From contig NZ_JACYMM010000010.1 in assembly GCF_020858115.1 (NCBI RefSeq), forward strand, positions 1-64,000: a stretch of 64,000 nt of DNA, written 5' to 3'. Shown here piece after piece: positions 26,524 to 36,049 of the stretch (position 1 is its first letter; every line of letters starts with the position of its first letter). Below the pieces are notes generated by a model. It was not told where the DNA came from. It saw only the letters and a list, made by a program, of their open reading frames with translations, and ran no database searches. This stretch comes from Janthinobacterium sp. FW305-129. GTDB lineage: Bacteria; Pseudomonadota; Gammaproteobacteria; Burkholderiales; Burkholderiaceae_D. A program made the position numbers and the translations under genes.

Positions 26524-29500
26524 ACCTGTCCGAACTGAGCATCCGCCGCCCCGTCATGGTGGTGCTGCTGTCCCTCTCCATCATCCTGGCCGGCGTGCTG
26601 GCCTACCTGCAAATTCCCGTGGCAGCCTTGCCGAGCTACAACACGCCCGTCATCAACGTCAGCGCCGACCTGGCCGGCGCCAGCCCGGAAACCATGGCCT
26701 CGTCGGTGGCTTTGCCGCTGGAAAAACAGTTTTCCACCATTTCCGGCCTCAGCCTGATCACGTCCACGAGTACCCTGGGCAATACCTCGCTGACCCTGGA
26801 ATTTGACGCCAGCATCAATGTCAACGAGGCGGCCGTCGATGTGCAGGCGGCCCTGCTGCGCGCGCAGCGACAGTTGCCGACGGAAATGACGGATTTGCCG
26901 TCTTACCGCAAGGTCAATCCGGCCGATGCGCCGGTGCTGTTCATCCAGATGACGTCGCCCTCGCTGAACTTGTCGGATCTCAATGATTATGCGGAAAACC
27001 TGATCGCCCCCAGCCTGTCGACCTTGCCTGGCGTCGCCCAGGTGATCGTGAATGGCCAGAAGCGCTTTGCCGTGCGCGTGCGCGCCCGCGCCGACCTGAT
27101 GAATGCGCGCAACCTGACGATGGACGAGCTGGCCACCGCCTTGCGCACCTCGAACACGAATTCCCCGCTGGGCATCCTTGACGGCCCGAGCCAGACCCTG
27201 ACCATCCAGGGCAATCCGCAAATGATGAAAGCGGCCGATTTTGCCGAACTGATCGTCGCCAGCCGCAATGGCCAGCCTGTGCGCCTGAAAGACGTGGCCG
27301 AGGTGGAAGACAGCTTTCAATCGATCAAGGCCGTCGGCAGTTTCAATGGCGAGCGCTCGATCAGCCTGATGGTGCAGCGCCAGCCGGACGCCAATACCGT
27401 GCAAGTGGTCGACGGCGTGCGCCGTCTGTTGCCGGGTTTCAAGGAGCAATTGCCGCAGTCTATACAGATCAGCCTGGTTAACGACCGCTCACTGTCGATC
27501 CGCGAAGCCATCCACGACGTCAATTTGACCCTGGCCCTGACCGTGGTGCTGGTGGTGCTGGTGATCTTTTTGTTCCTGCACCGCGCGGCCGCCACCTTCA
27601 TTCCGGCCGTCACCATGCCGATTTCCCTGCTCGGCGCCCTGGCCCTGCTGTACTGGCTCGGCTACAGTCTCGACAACGTTTCCCTGCTGGGCATTACCCT
27701 GGCCGTGGGCCTCGTCGTCGACGATGCCATCGTGGTGCTGGAAAATATCGTGCGCCATATCGAGATGGGCAAGAAACCGATACGCGCGGCGCTGGAAGGG
27801 GCGAAAGAGATGGGATTTACCATCATCTCGATTTCCGTTTCGCTGGTGGCCGTGTTCATCCCCATCTTCTTCATGCCGGGCGTGATCGGTTTGCTGTTCC
27901 ACGAGTTCGCCGTGGTCGTTTCGCTGGCCGTGCTGGTGTCCGCCGTCGTGTCGCTGACCCTGGTGCCGATGCTGGCCAGCCGCTTCCTGCCGGCCGACTC
28001 GCGCGAGCACAATGACAGCGACCCCAGCCATGGCGAGAAAACCTTTATCGGCCGCCATTTCGAAGCCGGTTTCACGAAATTGCGCAACGGCTATGTGCAT
28101 TTGCTAGACAAGGCCCTGGCGCACCGCAACGTGGTGCTGTTCGTTGCCGTGTGCACCTTTGCGCTGACGGTGCTGCTGTACGCGACCATTCCCAAAGGTT
28201 TCTTCCCCGAGGAAGACCTGGGCCAGATCCAGGTGAATACGGAAGCGTCGGAAGATATTTCCTCCGCGGCATTGCAGGATTTGCAAGCCCGCGTGGCGGC
28301 CGTGCTCATGGCGGACCCCAGCGTGCAGGATGTGACCTCGTTCGTCGGCGGCGGCAACACGGGCCGCATGTTCATGGTCTTGAAACCGCGCAGCGAGCGG
28401 CCGAAAATGCCGGTGGTGCTGGAAAACCTGCGCCGCGCCACGAGCGCCGTGCCCGGCATGGCCGTGTATTTCCGGCCCGTGCAAAACTTGCAGCTGGGCG
28501 GGCGCCAGAGCAAGAGCCGCTACCAATACACCTTGCAAAGCGTCAGTCCCGACGCCCTGAATGATTGGGCGGAAAAGTTTATTGCCGGCATGCGCACGGA
28601 TCCGGCCTTCCGCGACGTCACCAGCGATTCGCAAATCAAGGGCTTGCAGGCGTCGCTCAGGATCGACCGCGACAAGGCCAATCTGCTGGGCGTGCAAATG
28701 TCCGACATCCGCACGGCCCTGTACAGCGCCTTTGGCGAGCGGCAAGTGTCGACCATCTATTCCTCGGCCGCCAGCTATTATGTGATCCTGGAAGCGGCCA
28801 CGGCGGACCGCCAGTATGACGATGCGCTCACGCGCGTCTCCGTGCGCAGCAAGACGGGTGAACTGGTGAAACTATCAAGTATTGCCTATGTGGAACGCAC
28901 GATCGGCCCCACCTCCGTGAATCACCAGGGGCAGTTGCAAGCCGTCACCATCGCCTTCAACCTGGCGCCGGACGTGCCGCTGGGCATCGCCACGGGCAGG
29001 ATCGATGCGATGGCCAAGGATATGAGCTTGCCGGCCTCCATCATCACGCGCTACGGCGGCGATGCTGCCGTGTTCCAGAGCTCGCAGTCGAGCCAGATCA
29101 TCCTCATCATTGCCGCGCTGGCCGTGATCTATGTGCTGCTCGGCGTGCTGTATGAAAGCTACATCCACCCGCTGACCATCCTGGCCGGCTTGCCGTCCGC
29201 GGCCGTGGGGGCGCTATTGACCCTGCGCCTGTTCGGCATGGACCTGACCATGATCGCCATCATCGGCATTTTGATGCTGATCGGCATCGTCAAGAAAAAC
29301 GCCATCATGATGATCGACTTCGCCCTGCATGCGCAGCGCAACGAGGGCATGAGCCCAACCGACGCCATCCGCCAGGCGTGCATCCTGCGTTTCCGTCCCA
29401 TCATGATGACGACGGCGGCGGCCTTGATGGGGGCCTTGCCGATCGCCCTGGGCCTGGGCGCCAGTGCCGAGCTGCGCCAGCCGCTGGGCCTGGCCGTGGT

Positions 29501-29630
29501 CGGTGGCTTGCTTTTCTCGCAAGTCATTACCCTGTTCATCACGCCCGTCATCTATTTGTTCCTCGACAAGTACAGCGGCACGGGACCGTTGACGGACGAG
29601 CAACTGGTGGCGCTCGATAACAAGGCCTGA
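26520..29630 (+). CDS. RND multidrug efflux transporter (HAE1 family)
   Basis: This 1036-residue pump has the full family length. The first helix follows LSELSIRRPVMVVLL, and two large periplasmic loops lie between TM1-2 and TM7-8. The TM4 proton-relay segment GLVVDDAIVVLENIVRHIEM carries the two Asp. GFFPEEDLGQIQ opens the second half, and IVKKNAIMMIDFALHA contains the TM10 Lys region. It most resembles MdtB/MdtC-type drug and bile-salt pumps. No outer-membrane factor gene follows, so it probably uses a TolC-like protein encoded elsewhere. Confidence 0.93.
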   Translation: MNLSELSIRRPVMVVLLSLSIILAGVLAYLQIPVAALPSYNTPVINVSADLAGASPETMASSVALPLEKQFSTISGLSLITSTSTLGNTSLTLEFDASINVNEAAVDVQAALLRAQRQLPTEMTDLPSYRKVNPADAPVLFIQMTSPSLNLSDLNDYAENLIAPSLSTLPGVAQVIVNGQKRFAVRVRARADLMNARNLTMDELATALRTSNTNSPLGILDGPSQTLTIQGNPQMMKAADFAELIVASRNGQPVRLKDVAEVEDSFQSIKAVGSFNGERSISLMVQRQPDANTVQVVDGVRRLLPGFKEQLPQSIQISLVNDRSLSIREAIHDVNLTLALTVVLVVLVIFLFLHRAAATFIPAVTMPISLLGALALLYWLGYSLDNVSLLGITLAVGLVVDDAIVVLENIVRHIEMGKKPIRAALEGAKEMGFTIISISVSLVAVFIPIFFMPGVIGLLFHEFAVVVSLAVLVSAVVSLTLVPMLASRFLPADSREHNDSDPSHGEKTFIGRHFEAGFTKLRNGYVHLLDKALAHRNVVLFVAVCTFALTVLLYATIPKGFFPEEDLGQIQVNTEASEDISSAALQDLQARVAAVLMADPSVQDVTSFVGGGNTGRMFMVLKPRSERPKMPVVLENLRRATSAVPGMAVYFRPVQNLQLGGRQSKSRYQYTLQSVSPDALNDWAEKFIAGMRTDPAFRDVTSDSQIKGLQASLRIDRDKANLLGVQMSDIRTALYSAFGERQVSTIYSSAASYYVILEAATADRQYDDALTRVSVRSKTGELVKLSSIAYVERTIGPTSVNHQGQLQAVTIAFNLAPDVPLGIATGRIDAMAKDMSLPASIITRYGGDAAVFQSSQSSQIILIIAALAVIYVLLGVLYESYIHPLTILAGLPSAAVGALLTLRLFGMDLTMIAIIGILMLIGIVKKNAIMMIDFALHAQRNEGMSPTDAIRQACILRFRPIMMTTAAALMGALPIALGLGASAELRQPLGLAVVGGLLFSQVITLFITPVIYLFLDKYSGTGPLTDEQLVALDNKA

Positions 29631-29647
29631 TCCGCCACACGGCCACC

Positions 29648-29683
29648 ACCGGCGCCCCGTTCCTCAGTGAATGCGGCGCCGGT
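29648..29683 (+). terminator. Hairpin after the RND pump gene
   Basis: ACCGGCGCC (29648-29656) is a perfect complement of GGCGCCGGT (29675-29683). CTTGTATGG follows, a weak tail. It is probably the end of the efflux transcript. The remaining 219 bases before the next gene hold no other clear element. Confidence 0.5.
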
Positions 29684-29902
29684 CTTGTATGGACGGTGAT
29701 ACATACGGTAACAACCGTCAAGAGACGGCTCGGGTACCCTAGCTTGCGCTGCAAGGAATACCGCTATCCTGTACGCTTCGGGTTGGAAATGCCGGGGAAG
29801 TGTTCCCAAAAGCAAGGGACTCTGGCACTATGGCTGCCCTGTAAGATTATTTTTGTTGCTACACAGAAAGCACGATTCATTTTGCATGACACGACCCATT
29901 TG

Positions 29903-30802
29903 ATGGCTGCCGATTCCGATGTTTGCCCCACCTGCGGGCAAGTCATCCAGCCACCACCGGCCTACGGGTCCAGGACCAGCACCATGCGCAAGGTGGCGCT
30001 CGGCGTGTCCGTCTTGCTGCACGTGCTGCTGGCCGCGTATGTCCTGCTGCGCAGCGACACCATCGAAAAGATTCCGCCGCCGAAGAAGGAAAGCGCGATG
30101 GTCTACATTGCTCCCCTGAAGGACAAGCCGCAACCGAAGCCGCAGCCCAAGCCCACACCCAAGCCCACGCCGAAACCGAAGGACACGAAAGTGGCCAAGG
30201 TGAAACCACCGCCGGCGCCGAGCAAGCGCGTGGTCACAAAAGACGTGCCGCGCGACAAGCCAAAACTGGAAACATTTACGCCGCCGCTGGTGTCGAAAGT
30301 GCCGTTGCCGCCGCCGCCCGCCGAAGACATGAGTGCGATGATCGAGCAGCGCCGCAAGCAGCGTCAGGCGCAAAATCCCGCGCCGCTGGCCGAGGAAAGC
30401 GAAAACGACCGCGCCATGCGCGTGGCCAAGGCGAATATCGCCGGCGCGCAGGGACGCAATTCCGGCAGCGACCGCGAGGATTCGGGCGGCGTGTTTTCCA
30501 TCGTCAACCAGACCTCGTTCAGCGCGGAAGTCAAGTTCAAGGGCTGGAATGGCAACTTCAAGCGCAACTGGCTGAAGCAGGAAAAAGTGGAACTGGGCAA
30601 TGAGCCCGATATCGAGACGGCCATCCTGAAGAAGATGATCCAGCTGATCCGTGCCGAAAAGCCCGGCGATTTCGTGTGGGAATCCCGCCGCCTGGGACGC
30701 AACGTCAACCTCAGCGCCCGCGTGGAAGACACGGCTGAGCTGATGGCCTTCCTGCGCCAGGAATTCTTTTCCGAGAAGCGCCCAGGGCCGGGACGGCGCT
30801 AA
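29903..30802 (+). CDS. TonB-shaped single-pass protein with CPTCG motif, unrecognised
   Basis: The 299-residue product starts MAADSDVCPTCGQ, a lone CxxC pair like half a zinc ribbon. A single membrane helix follows (about residues 32-50: VALGVSVLLHVLLAAYVLL), then a long Pro/Lys-rich stretch with repeated KPxPKP units (about 70-105) and a folded C-terminal region (about 195-290). The architecture recalls TonB or a cell-envelope-spanning linker, but the C-terminus is not recognised as TonB. The start is uncertain; in-frame TTG codons lie just upstream. It could be a membrane-anchored envelope protein of unknown role. Confidence 0.6.
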   Translation: MAADSDVCPTCGQVIQPPPAYGSRTSTMRKVALGVSVLLHVLLAAYVLLRSDTIEKIPPPKKESAMVYIAPLKDKPQPKPQPKPTPKPTPKPKDTKVAKVKPPPAPSKRVVTKDVPRDKPKLETFTPPLVSKVPLPPPPAEDMSAMIEQRRKQRQAQNPAPLAEESENDRAMRVAKANIAGAQGRNSGSDREDSGGVFSIVNQTSFSAEVKFKGWNGNFKRNWLKQEKVELGNEPDIETAILKKMIQLIRAEKPGDFVWESRRLGRNVNLSARVEDTAELMAFLRQEFFSEKRPGPGRR

Positions 30803-30816
30803 ACGTCCAGCGCAAT

Positions 30817-30853
30817 AAAAAAGGCTGCACCGTGTGAACGGGCAGCCTTTTTT
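30817..30853. terminator. Bidirectional terminator between convergent genes
   Basis: AAAAAGGCTGC (30818-30828) pairs with GCAGCCTTTTT (30842-30852) across a 13-base loop. The A-run and T-run allow termination in both directions, between the TonB-shaped gene and engB. Confidence 0.8.
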
Positions 30854-30871
30854 ACGCAGCGTTGATCTTGA

Positions 30872-31609
30872 TCAAGCCGGTTTGTCCGCTTCCGGCTCGA
30901 CGTCGTCTTCCATCTCGATCAGGTCGACCATCTGGGCCGCGCCGTCTTCGCTGATGCCGGCCAGTTCCATGATCTTGTCATTGGCTTCGTCGATGCCGAC
31001 TCTTTTCAGGGCCGAGAACAGTTGCACGGTGAACGGGAAGCCGACGCCGTCTTCATCCACGTAGCTGTCGAGCTTGGCTTTCGCCTGGCGCAGCGCGTTG
31101 ACCGATTCATTGCGGTTCAGCTTATCGACTTTCGTCAGGATGCAGTGAATTGGTTTACCCGTCGGGGCGAACCATTCCAGCATCTGGATGTCCAGGTCGG
31201 TGAAGGGACGGCGCGAATCCATGATCAGGATCAAGCCCGCCAATTGCTCGCGGCGCTGCACGTAGTCGCCCAGCAGGCGCTGCCAGTGCAATTTGGCCGA
31301 GCCCGATACTTCCGCGTAGCCGTAGCCCGGCAAGTCGACCAGCAGGCATTCGATCTCTTCGACGATGGTGGCATCCTTGCGGTGCTGCGCCACGTGGGCG
31401 CCGCCGATGGAGAAGTAGTTGATGTGCTGGGTACGGCCAGGTGTCTTGGAGGCGAACGCCAAGCCTTTCTGATTACACAAGATGTTGATGGCGGTCGATT
31501 TACCGGCATTGGAGCGGCCGGCAAAGGCGATTTCCGGCACCGTGGTATCGGGCAGGTCACGCAATTGGTTGACGGTCGTAAAGAAGCGGGCTTGCCAGAG
31601 TTTTGACAT
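30872..31609 (-). CDS. engB: Ribosome biogenesis GTP-binding protein EngB/YsxC
   Basis: The 245-residue GTPase is needed for 50S assembly in bacteria where it has been studied. The G1 loop [15 protein letters not shown]3 [14 protein letters not shown] and G4 [11 protein letters not shown] are intact. An acidic C-terminal tail ([13 protein letters not shown]) extends past the usual end. It faces away from cytochrome c4 in the order known from other betaproteobacteria. Confidence 0.96.
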   Translation of the reverse strand: MSKLWQARFFTTVNQLRDLPDTTVPEIAFAGRSNAGKSTAINILCNQKGLAFASKTPGRTQHINYFSIGGAHVAQHRKDATIVEEIECLLVDLPGYGYAEVSGSAKLHWQRLLGDYVQRREQLAGLILIMDSRRPFTDLDIQMLEWFAPTGKPIHCILTKVDKLNRNESVNALRQAKAKLDSYVDEDGVGFPFTVQLFSALKRVGIDEANDKIMELAGISEDGAAQMVDLIEMEDDVEPEADKPA

Positions 31610-31628
31610 GGGAGTAGTAAAGCAACAA

Positions 31629-31675
31629 AAGGGAGCGATAAGGGAGCGATAACGCCAAGAAGCTATTGTACAATA
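31629..31675. repeat. Tandem 11-mer and 12-bp palindrome upstream of engB
   Basis: AAGGGAGCGAT occurs twice back to back (31629-31639, 31640-31650), and TATTGTACAATA (31664-31675) is a perfect palindrome. Both lie in the short gap between divergent engB and the cytochrome c4 gene. They could be operator elements; the evidence is only their symmetry and place. Confidence 0.35.
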
Positions 31676-31795
31676 AGGGGTTGTTTATTGTTGCCGGCGT
31701 AGCAGCGATGCGGCTTGCGGCCCTGAAAATAAAGCAAAAATCAACAGGGCGCGGCAATGTCCACCACTAATTTCTCACTGTCTCAGGGTGCCTGA

Positions 31796-32467
31796 ATGAA
31801 TCGTGCGTTTTCACCGTTTATCAAATCCATGCTGCTCGCTTTGCTGGCTGTATCGGCAACTGCTTCCGCGGTCGAAGCACCGAAACCGGCCGTCAAGGCC
31901 GATGCCGCCAAGGGCGCTACCCTGTACGCCGATGGCGATGCGGCGCGCGGCTTGCCTGCCTGCGTCTCCTGCCATGGCGCGGCCGGCAATTCGACCATCA
32001 CGGTCAATCCGAAGCTGGCCGGCCAGCACGAAAGCTATATCTACAAGCAACTGGTCGACTTCACCACGCCGGAGCGCAGCCAGCCCGTCATGACGACGTA
32101 CGCGAAGATGCTCAGCGACGCCGACAAGAAGAATATCGCCGCCTACCTGGGCGCGCAGGTGTCCAAGCCGGGTGCCGCGAAAAACAAGGATACGATCGAC
32201 CTGGGCAAGAAAATCTACCGTGGTGGCATTGCTTCCAAGCAAGTTGCCGCCTGCGCCAGCTGTCATGGCGCGATGGGCAATGGCATTCCCGTCCAGTATC
32301 CGCGCATCGCCGGCCAGCACCAGGATTACACGGTGGCCCAGCTGACCATGTTCCGCAGCACCAAGGCTGATGCCCGCAAGAACAGCGCGCAAATGCACAC
32401 CATCGCCGCCCGCATGTCGGATGACGAGATTGCCGCCGTGGCCGATTACATCGCCGGCCTGAAGTAA
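31796..32467 (+). CDS. Cytochrome c4-type diheme protein
   Basis: The 223-residue protein has a signal peptide (ending near ASAVEA) and two class I cytochrome domains, each with a heme c site: C56-x-x-C59-H60 (ACVSCHG) and C153-x-x-C156-H157 (ACASCHG). Likely axial Met residues lie in the PVMTTYAKM and AQMHTIAARM segments. Cytochromes c4 carry electrons to terminal oxidases in the periplasm. It is placed just before the resB/ccsA heme ligation genes that would mature it. Confidence 0.93.
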   Translation: MNRAFSPFIKSMLLALLAVSATASAVEAPKPAVKADAAKGATLYADGDAARGLPACVSCHGAAGNSTITVNPKLAGQHESYIYKQLVDFTTPERSQPVMTTYAKMLSDADKKNIAAYLGAQVSKPGAAKNKDTIDLGKKIYRGGIASKQVAACASCHGAMGNGIPVQYPRIAGQHQDYTVAQLTMFRSTKADARKNSAQMHTIAARMSDDEIAAVADYIAGLK

Positions 32468-32652
32468 GTTTTCATATTGGCAAGCGATTGCCAGGCGCAG
32501 CAGCGCGCATGAACAAGGGCGGCCGTCTCCACAGGCTGCCCTTTTTCATGGCAGGGGCCAAACAGGAGTATGCTGCCGCCTTGCGCGGAGAAACTACCTG
32601 CTCCATGCCTACATTTTCTTGAAGATTGCATATTCCGTATGAGTATCCACGT

Positions 32653-34749
32653 ATGAGCACTGGCACGACTGGAATCGAGTTAAAGACCCAACGCCGCAGC
32701 CTGGCTGAATTCGTCGAGCTGGTCTCGTCGATGCGCTTTGCCATCAGCCTGCTGACCCTGATCGCCGTCGCCTCCATCATCGGCACCGTGCTCAAGCAAA
32801 ACGAGCCCATGCCCAATTATGTGAACCAGTTCGGTCCGTTCTGGTTCGCCGTCTTCGACAAGCTGAGCCTGTATTCCGTGTATTCGGCCTGGTGGTTCCT
32901 CGTCATCATGGGTTTTCTGGTCGCCTCGACCTCGCTGTGCATCGTGCGCAATGCGCCGAAGATGCTCAAGGACATGCGCAGCTGGCGCGAAACCGTGCGC
33001 GAGCAATCGCTGCGCAATTTCCACCACAAGCTGGAATGGCAGGCGCCGCTGCCGCGCGCCGTGCTGGCGCAGCAGATGGTGATGCGCCTGAAAGACGCCG
33101 GCTACGGGGCCAAGGTGGTCGAGAAGGACAACGCCACCCTGGTGGCCGCCAAGCGGGGCGCGGCCAATAAATGGGGCTATATCTTTGCCCATGGCGCCAT
33201 CGTCATCATTTGCGTGGGCGGCTTGCTCGATTCGGAAATGCCGATCCGCGTACAGCAATGGTTCTTTGGCAAGACGCCGTTTTCCGGCAGCGGCGTGATC
33301 GCCGATATTCCCGCCCAGCACCGTTTGAGCCTGTCGAATCCTACTTTCCGCGGCAATACCATGATCCCGGAAGGCTCGTCGAGCAACACGGCCATCATTC
33401 CCCAGGCCGATGGCGTGCTGATCCAGGATTTGCCCATCACCATCCTGCTGAAGAAATTCCACATCGATTTCTATAGCACGGGCATGCCCAAGCTGTTCGC
33501 CAGCGATGTGGTCGTCACCGACCATGCAACGGGAGAAAGTTTCCCCGCGACCATCAAAGTCAACCAGCCGTTGCTGTACAAGGGCCTGGCCCTGTACCAG
33601 TCCAGCTTTGAAGATGGCGGCAGCAAGCTCAAGTTGACTGGTTTTCCCATGACGGGCAAGACGACGAAACGCTTCGATATCGGCGGCGAAGTGGGCGGCA
33701 GCACGCCGCTCGAGCGCAGCGACGGCAATTCCTACACGGTGGAATGGTCGGGTTTCCGTCCGTTTAACGTGGAAAACCTCAGCGCGGGCCAGGATGTGCG
33801 CGCCGTCAGCAAGGCGGAAAGTTTCAACGATAAATTCGCCGTCGGCCTCGATAAACGCCTCGGGTCGGCCGCGAAGAACGCGCATAACAAGGATCTCAAG
33901 AACGTCGGTCCCTCGGTGCAATACAAATTGCGCGACAAGACGGGCCAGGCGCGCGAGTACCAGAATTACATGCAGCCCGTCACGGTCGATGGCACGACGG
34001 TGTTTCTGGCCGGCATGCGTGTCAACCCCAGCGACCCGTTCAGCTATCTGCGCATTCCCGCCGATGACAATTACAGCGTGAACGAGTGGATGCGTTTGCG
34101 TGCCGCGCTGCAAGATCCCGCGCTGCGCCAGCAGGCCGCCGCTCGCTATGCGGCGCGCGCCATGCCGCAGGCGAACGCGGAAGCCTTGCGCGGCCAGTTG
34201 CAGGAATCGGCGGCGAAAAGCCTGGGTATCTTTGCCGGCAATGGACAAGAGGGCGGTTTCCTCGCCATTTCGCGTTTCCTGGAGAAAGTTCCGACGGCCG
34301 AGCAGGAAAAAGCGGCCGATATCTTCATGAAAATCCTCAATGGCAGCCTGTGGGACTTGTGGCAGGCGGCGCGCGCCCAGGATGGCTTGAAAGCCATTGA
34401 GGCCGATGATAAGCACGGCCGCTTCCTGCAGCTGGCCACGAATGCGCTGTCCGACAGCTTCTTTTATGGCGCGCCCGTGTATCTGCAACTCGACGAGTTT
34501 ACGGAGATCAAGGCGTCCGTGCTGCAAGTGACGCGTTCGCCGGGCAAGAGCGTGGTCTACCTCGGTTGCCTGTTCCTCGTGATCGGCGTATTTTCCATGT
34601 TTTATATCCGCGAGCGCCGCCTGTGGGTGTGGATCAAGGATGGCGAGGGCGGCAGCGAAGCCCTGATGGCCATGAGCACGCAACGCAAGACCCTGGATTT
34701 TGAAAAAGAATTTGAGACTTTGAAGGCAAAGCTGCCGCAATCGGCGTAA
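32653..34749 (+). CDS. resB: System II cytochrome c biogenesis protein ResB/CcsB
   Basis: The 698-residue protein is the ResB-like half of the heme export and ligation complex. Three helices lie in the first 190 residues (FAISLLTLIAVASIIGTVL opens the family motif ending KQNEPMPNY). They are followed by a large periplasmic domain and a final helix near residues 635-655 (VVYLGCLFLVIGVFSMFYI). The start is uncertain: ATG 32653 is used, but a TTG at 32626 adds nine residues and neither has a strong Shine-Dalgarno site. Its partner ccsA follows 64 bases downstream. Confidence 0.93.
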   Translation: MSTGTTGIELKTQRRSLAEFVELVSSMRFAISLLTLIAVASIIGTVLKQNEPMPNYVNQFGPFWFAVFDKLSLYSVYSAWWFLVIMGFLVASTSLCIVRNAPKMLKDMRSWRETVREQSLRNFHHKLEWQAPLPRAVLAQQMVMRLKDAGYGAKVVEKDNATLVAAKRGAANKWGYIFAHGAIVIICVGGLLDSEMPIRVQQWFFGKTPFSGSGVIADIPAQHRLSLSNPTFRGNTMIPEGSSSNTAIIPQADGVLIQDLPITILLKKFHIDFYSTGMPKLFASDVVVTDHATGESFPATIKVNQPLLYKGLALYQSSFEDGGSKLKLTGFPMTGKTTKRFDIGGEVGGSTPLERSDGNSYTVEWSGFRPFNVENLSAGQDVRAVSKAESFNDKFAVGLDKRLGSAAKNAHNKDLKNVGPSVQYKLRDKTGQAREYQNYMQPVTVDGTTVFLAGMRVNPSDPFSYLRIPADDNYSVNEWMRLRAALQDPALRQQAAARYAARAMPQANAEALRGQLQESAAKSLGIFAGNGQEGGFLAISRFLEKVPTAEQEKAADIFMKILNGSLWDLWQAARAQDGLKAIEADDKHGRFLQLATNALSDSFFYGAPVYLQLDEFTEIKASVLQVTRSPGKSVVYLGCLFLVIGVFSMFYIRERRLWVWIKDGEGGSEALMAMSTQRKTLDFEKEFETLKAKLPQSA

Positions 34750-34813
34750 GCTGCGCTGAGTTGGATTGGCTGAGTTTCGGGACGCTTGCGCGTCGCCGGG
34801 AATGGAGAAAATG

Positions 34814-35965
34814 ATGGAATTGGCAAACAAGCAAATATATACGCAGGAACCAGGATTTTTCAAGCGCCTGAGCCTGATCGATTGGCTGTATGGTGCCGGC
34901 TTGCTGGCCGCCTCGCTGTTCGGTCTGATGCGCTTTGGCGCCTTTATGGATATCTACGAAAAAGCCATCCTGCTGGCCGCGGCGCCCACGTTCGCGTGGC
35001 TGGGCTGGTACTGGAAGCCCGTGCGCTGGCTGATCCCGCTGGCGGCCGTGCTGTCGCTGTTCGCCATCGAACTGTACGCGGGCCATCTGGACATGGCGAA
35101 CCAGAAATTCTTCCTGAAATACATCTTGTCGAGCCAGTCCGCCATCCTGTGGATGGGCACCCTGTTCGTGCTGTCGACCCTGTTCTACTGGATCGGCCTG
35201 GTGGCGCGCTCGGAATTCGGCTCGTCCGTCGGCTCCCTGCTGTGCTGGGCCGGCGTGGTGCTGGGCCTGACGGGCATGCTGGTGCGCTGGTACGAGTCTT
35301 ACCTGATCGGCGCCGACGTGGGCCACATTCCCGTGTCGAACCTGTATGAAGTGTTCATCCTGTTTTCCTTGATCACGGCCATGTTCTACCTGTATTACGA
35401 GCAGCACTACGCGACGCGCCAGCTGGGCGCCTTCGTCATGCTGGTCATTTCCGCGGCCGTCGTGTTCCTGATGTGGTACACGGTCACGCGCGATGCGGCG
35501 GAAATCCAGCCGCTGGTGCCGGCCCTGCAAAGCTGGTGGATGAAGATCCACGTACCCGCCAACTTCATCGGCTACGGCACCTTCGCCCTGTCGGCTATGG
35601 TGGCGGCGGCCTACCTGCTCAAATCGAGCGGCTACCTGGTCGACCGCCTGCCGTCGCTGGAAGTGCTCGACGACGTCATGTACAAGGCCATTTCCGTCGG
35701 CTTCGCCTTCTTCACGGTAGCGACCATCCTGGGCGCCCTGTGGGCGGCCGAAGCATGGGGCGGCTACTGGTCGTGGGACCCGAAAGAAACGTGGGCGCTG
35801 ATCGTCTGGCTCAACTATGCAGCCTGGCTGCACATGCGCCTGATGACGGGCTTGCGCGGCCGCGTCGCCTCGTGGTGGGCGCTGGTGGGCTTGCTGGTGA
35901 CGACGTTTGCCTTCCTGGGCGTGAATATGTTTCTCTCCGGCCTGCATTCTTACGGCAAGCTGTAA
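34814..35965 (+). CDS. ccsA: System II cytochrome c biogenesis protein CcsA/ResC
   Basis: The 383-residue membrane protein carries the heme-handling WWD motif, WGGYWSWDPKETWALIVWLN (from about residue 315), and conserved His in VGHIPVSNLYEVFILF, KIHVPANFIGYG and AWLHMRLM. With ResB it moves heme to the periplasm and attaches it to CxxCH sites. About eight helices are apparent. ATG 34814 is favoured because GGAGA lies five bases upstream; ATG codons at 34811 and 34802 are alternatives. Confidence 0.94.
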   Translation: MELANKQIYTQEPGFFKRLSLIDWLYGAGLLAASLFGLMRFGAFMDIYEKAILLAAAPTFAWLGWYWKPVRWLIPLAAVLSLFAIELYAGHLDMANQKFFLKYILSSQSAILWMGTLFVLSTLFYWIGLVARSEFGSSVGSLLCWAGVVLGLTGMLVRWYESYLIGADVGHIPVSNLYEVFILFSLITAMFYLYYEQHYATRQLGAFVMLVISAAVVFLMWYTVTRDAAEIQPLVPALQSWWMKIHVPANFIGYGTFALSAMVAAAYLLKSSGYLVDRLPSLEVLDDVMYKAISVGFAFFTVATILGALWAAEAWGGYWSWDPKETWALIVWLNYAAWLHMRLMTGLRGRVASWWALVGLLVTTFAFLGVNMFLSGLHSYGKL

Positions 35966-36049
35966 TTCATTTTTGCATGACAGAAGCGTCATGAACGGCC
36001 CGGGAAAACTGGTGTAAGGTACAAATAATCACCTTTTCCCGGAGCCGCC

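Noticed and set aside
32680-34863. 727-residue minus-strand open frame
   Set aside because: It is antisense to resB. The sense strand encodes a clear ResB and this frame has no signal, domain or initiation site.
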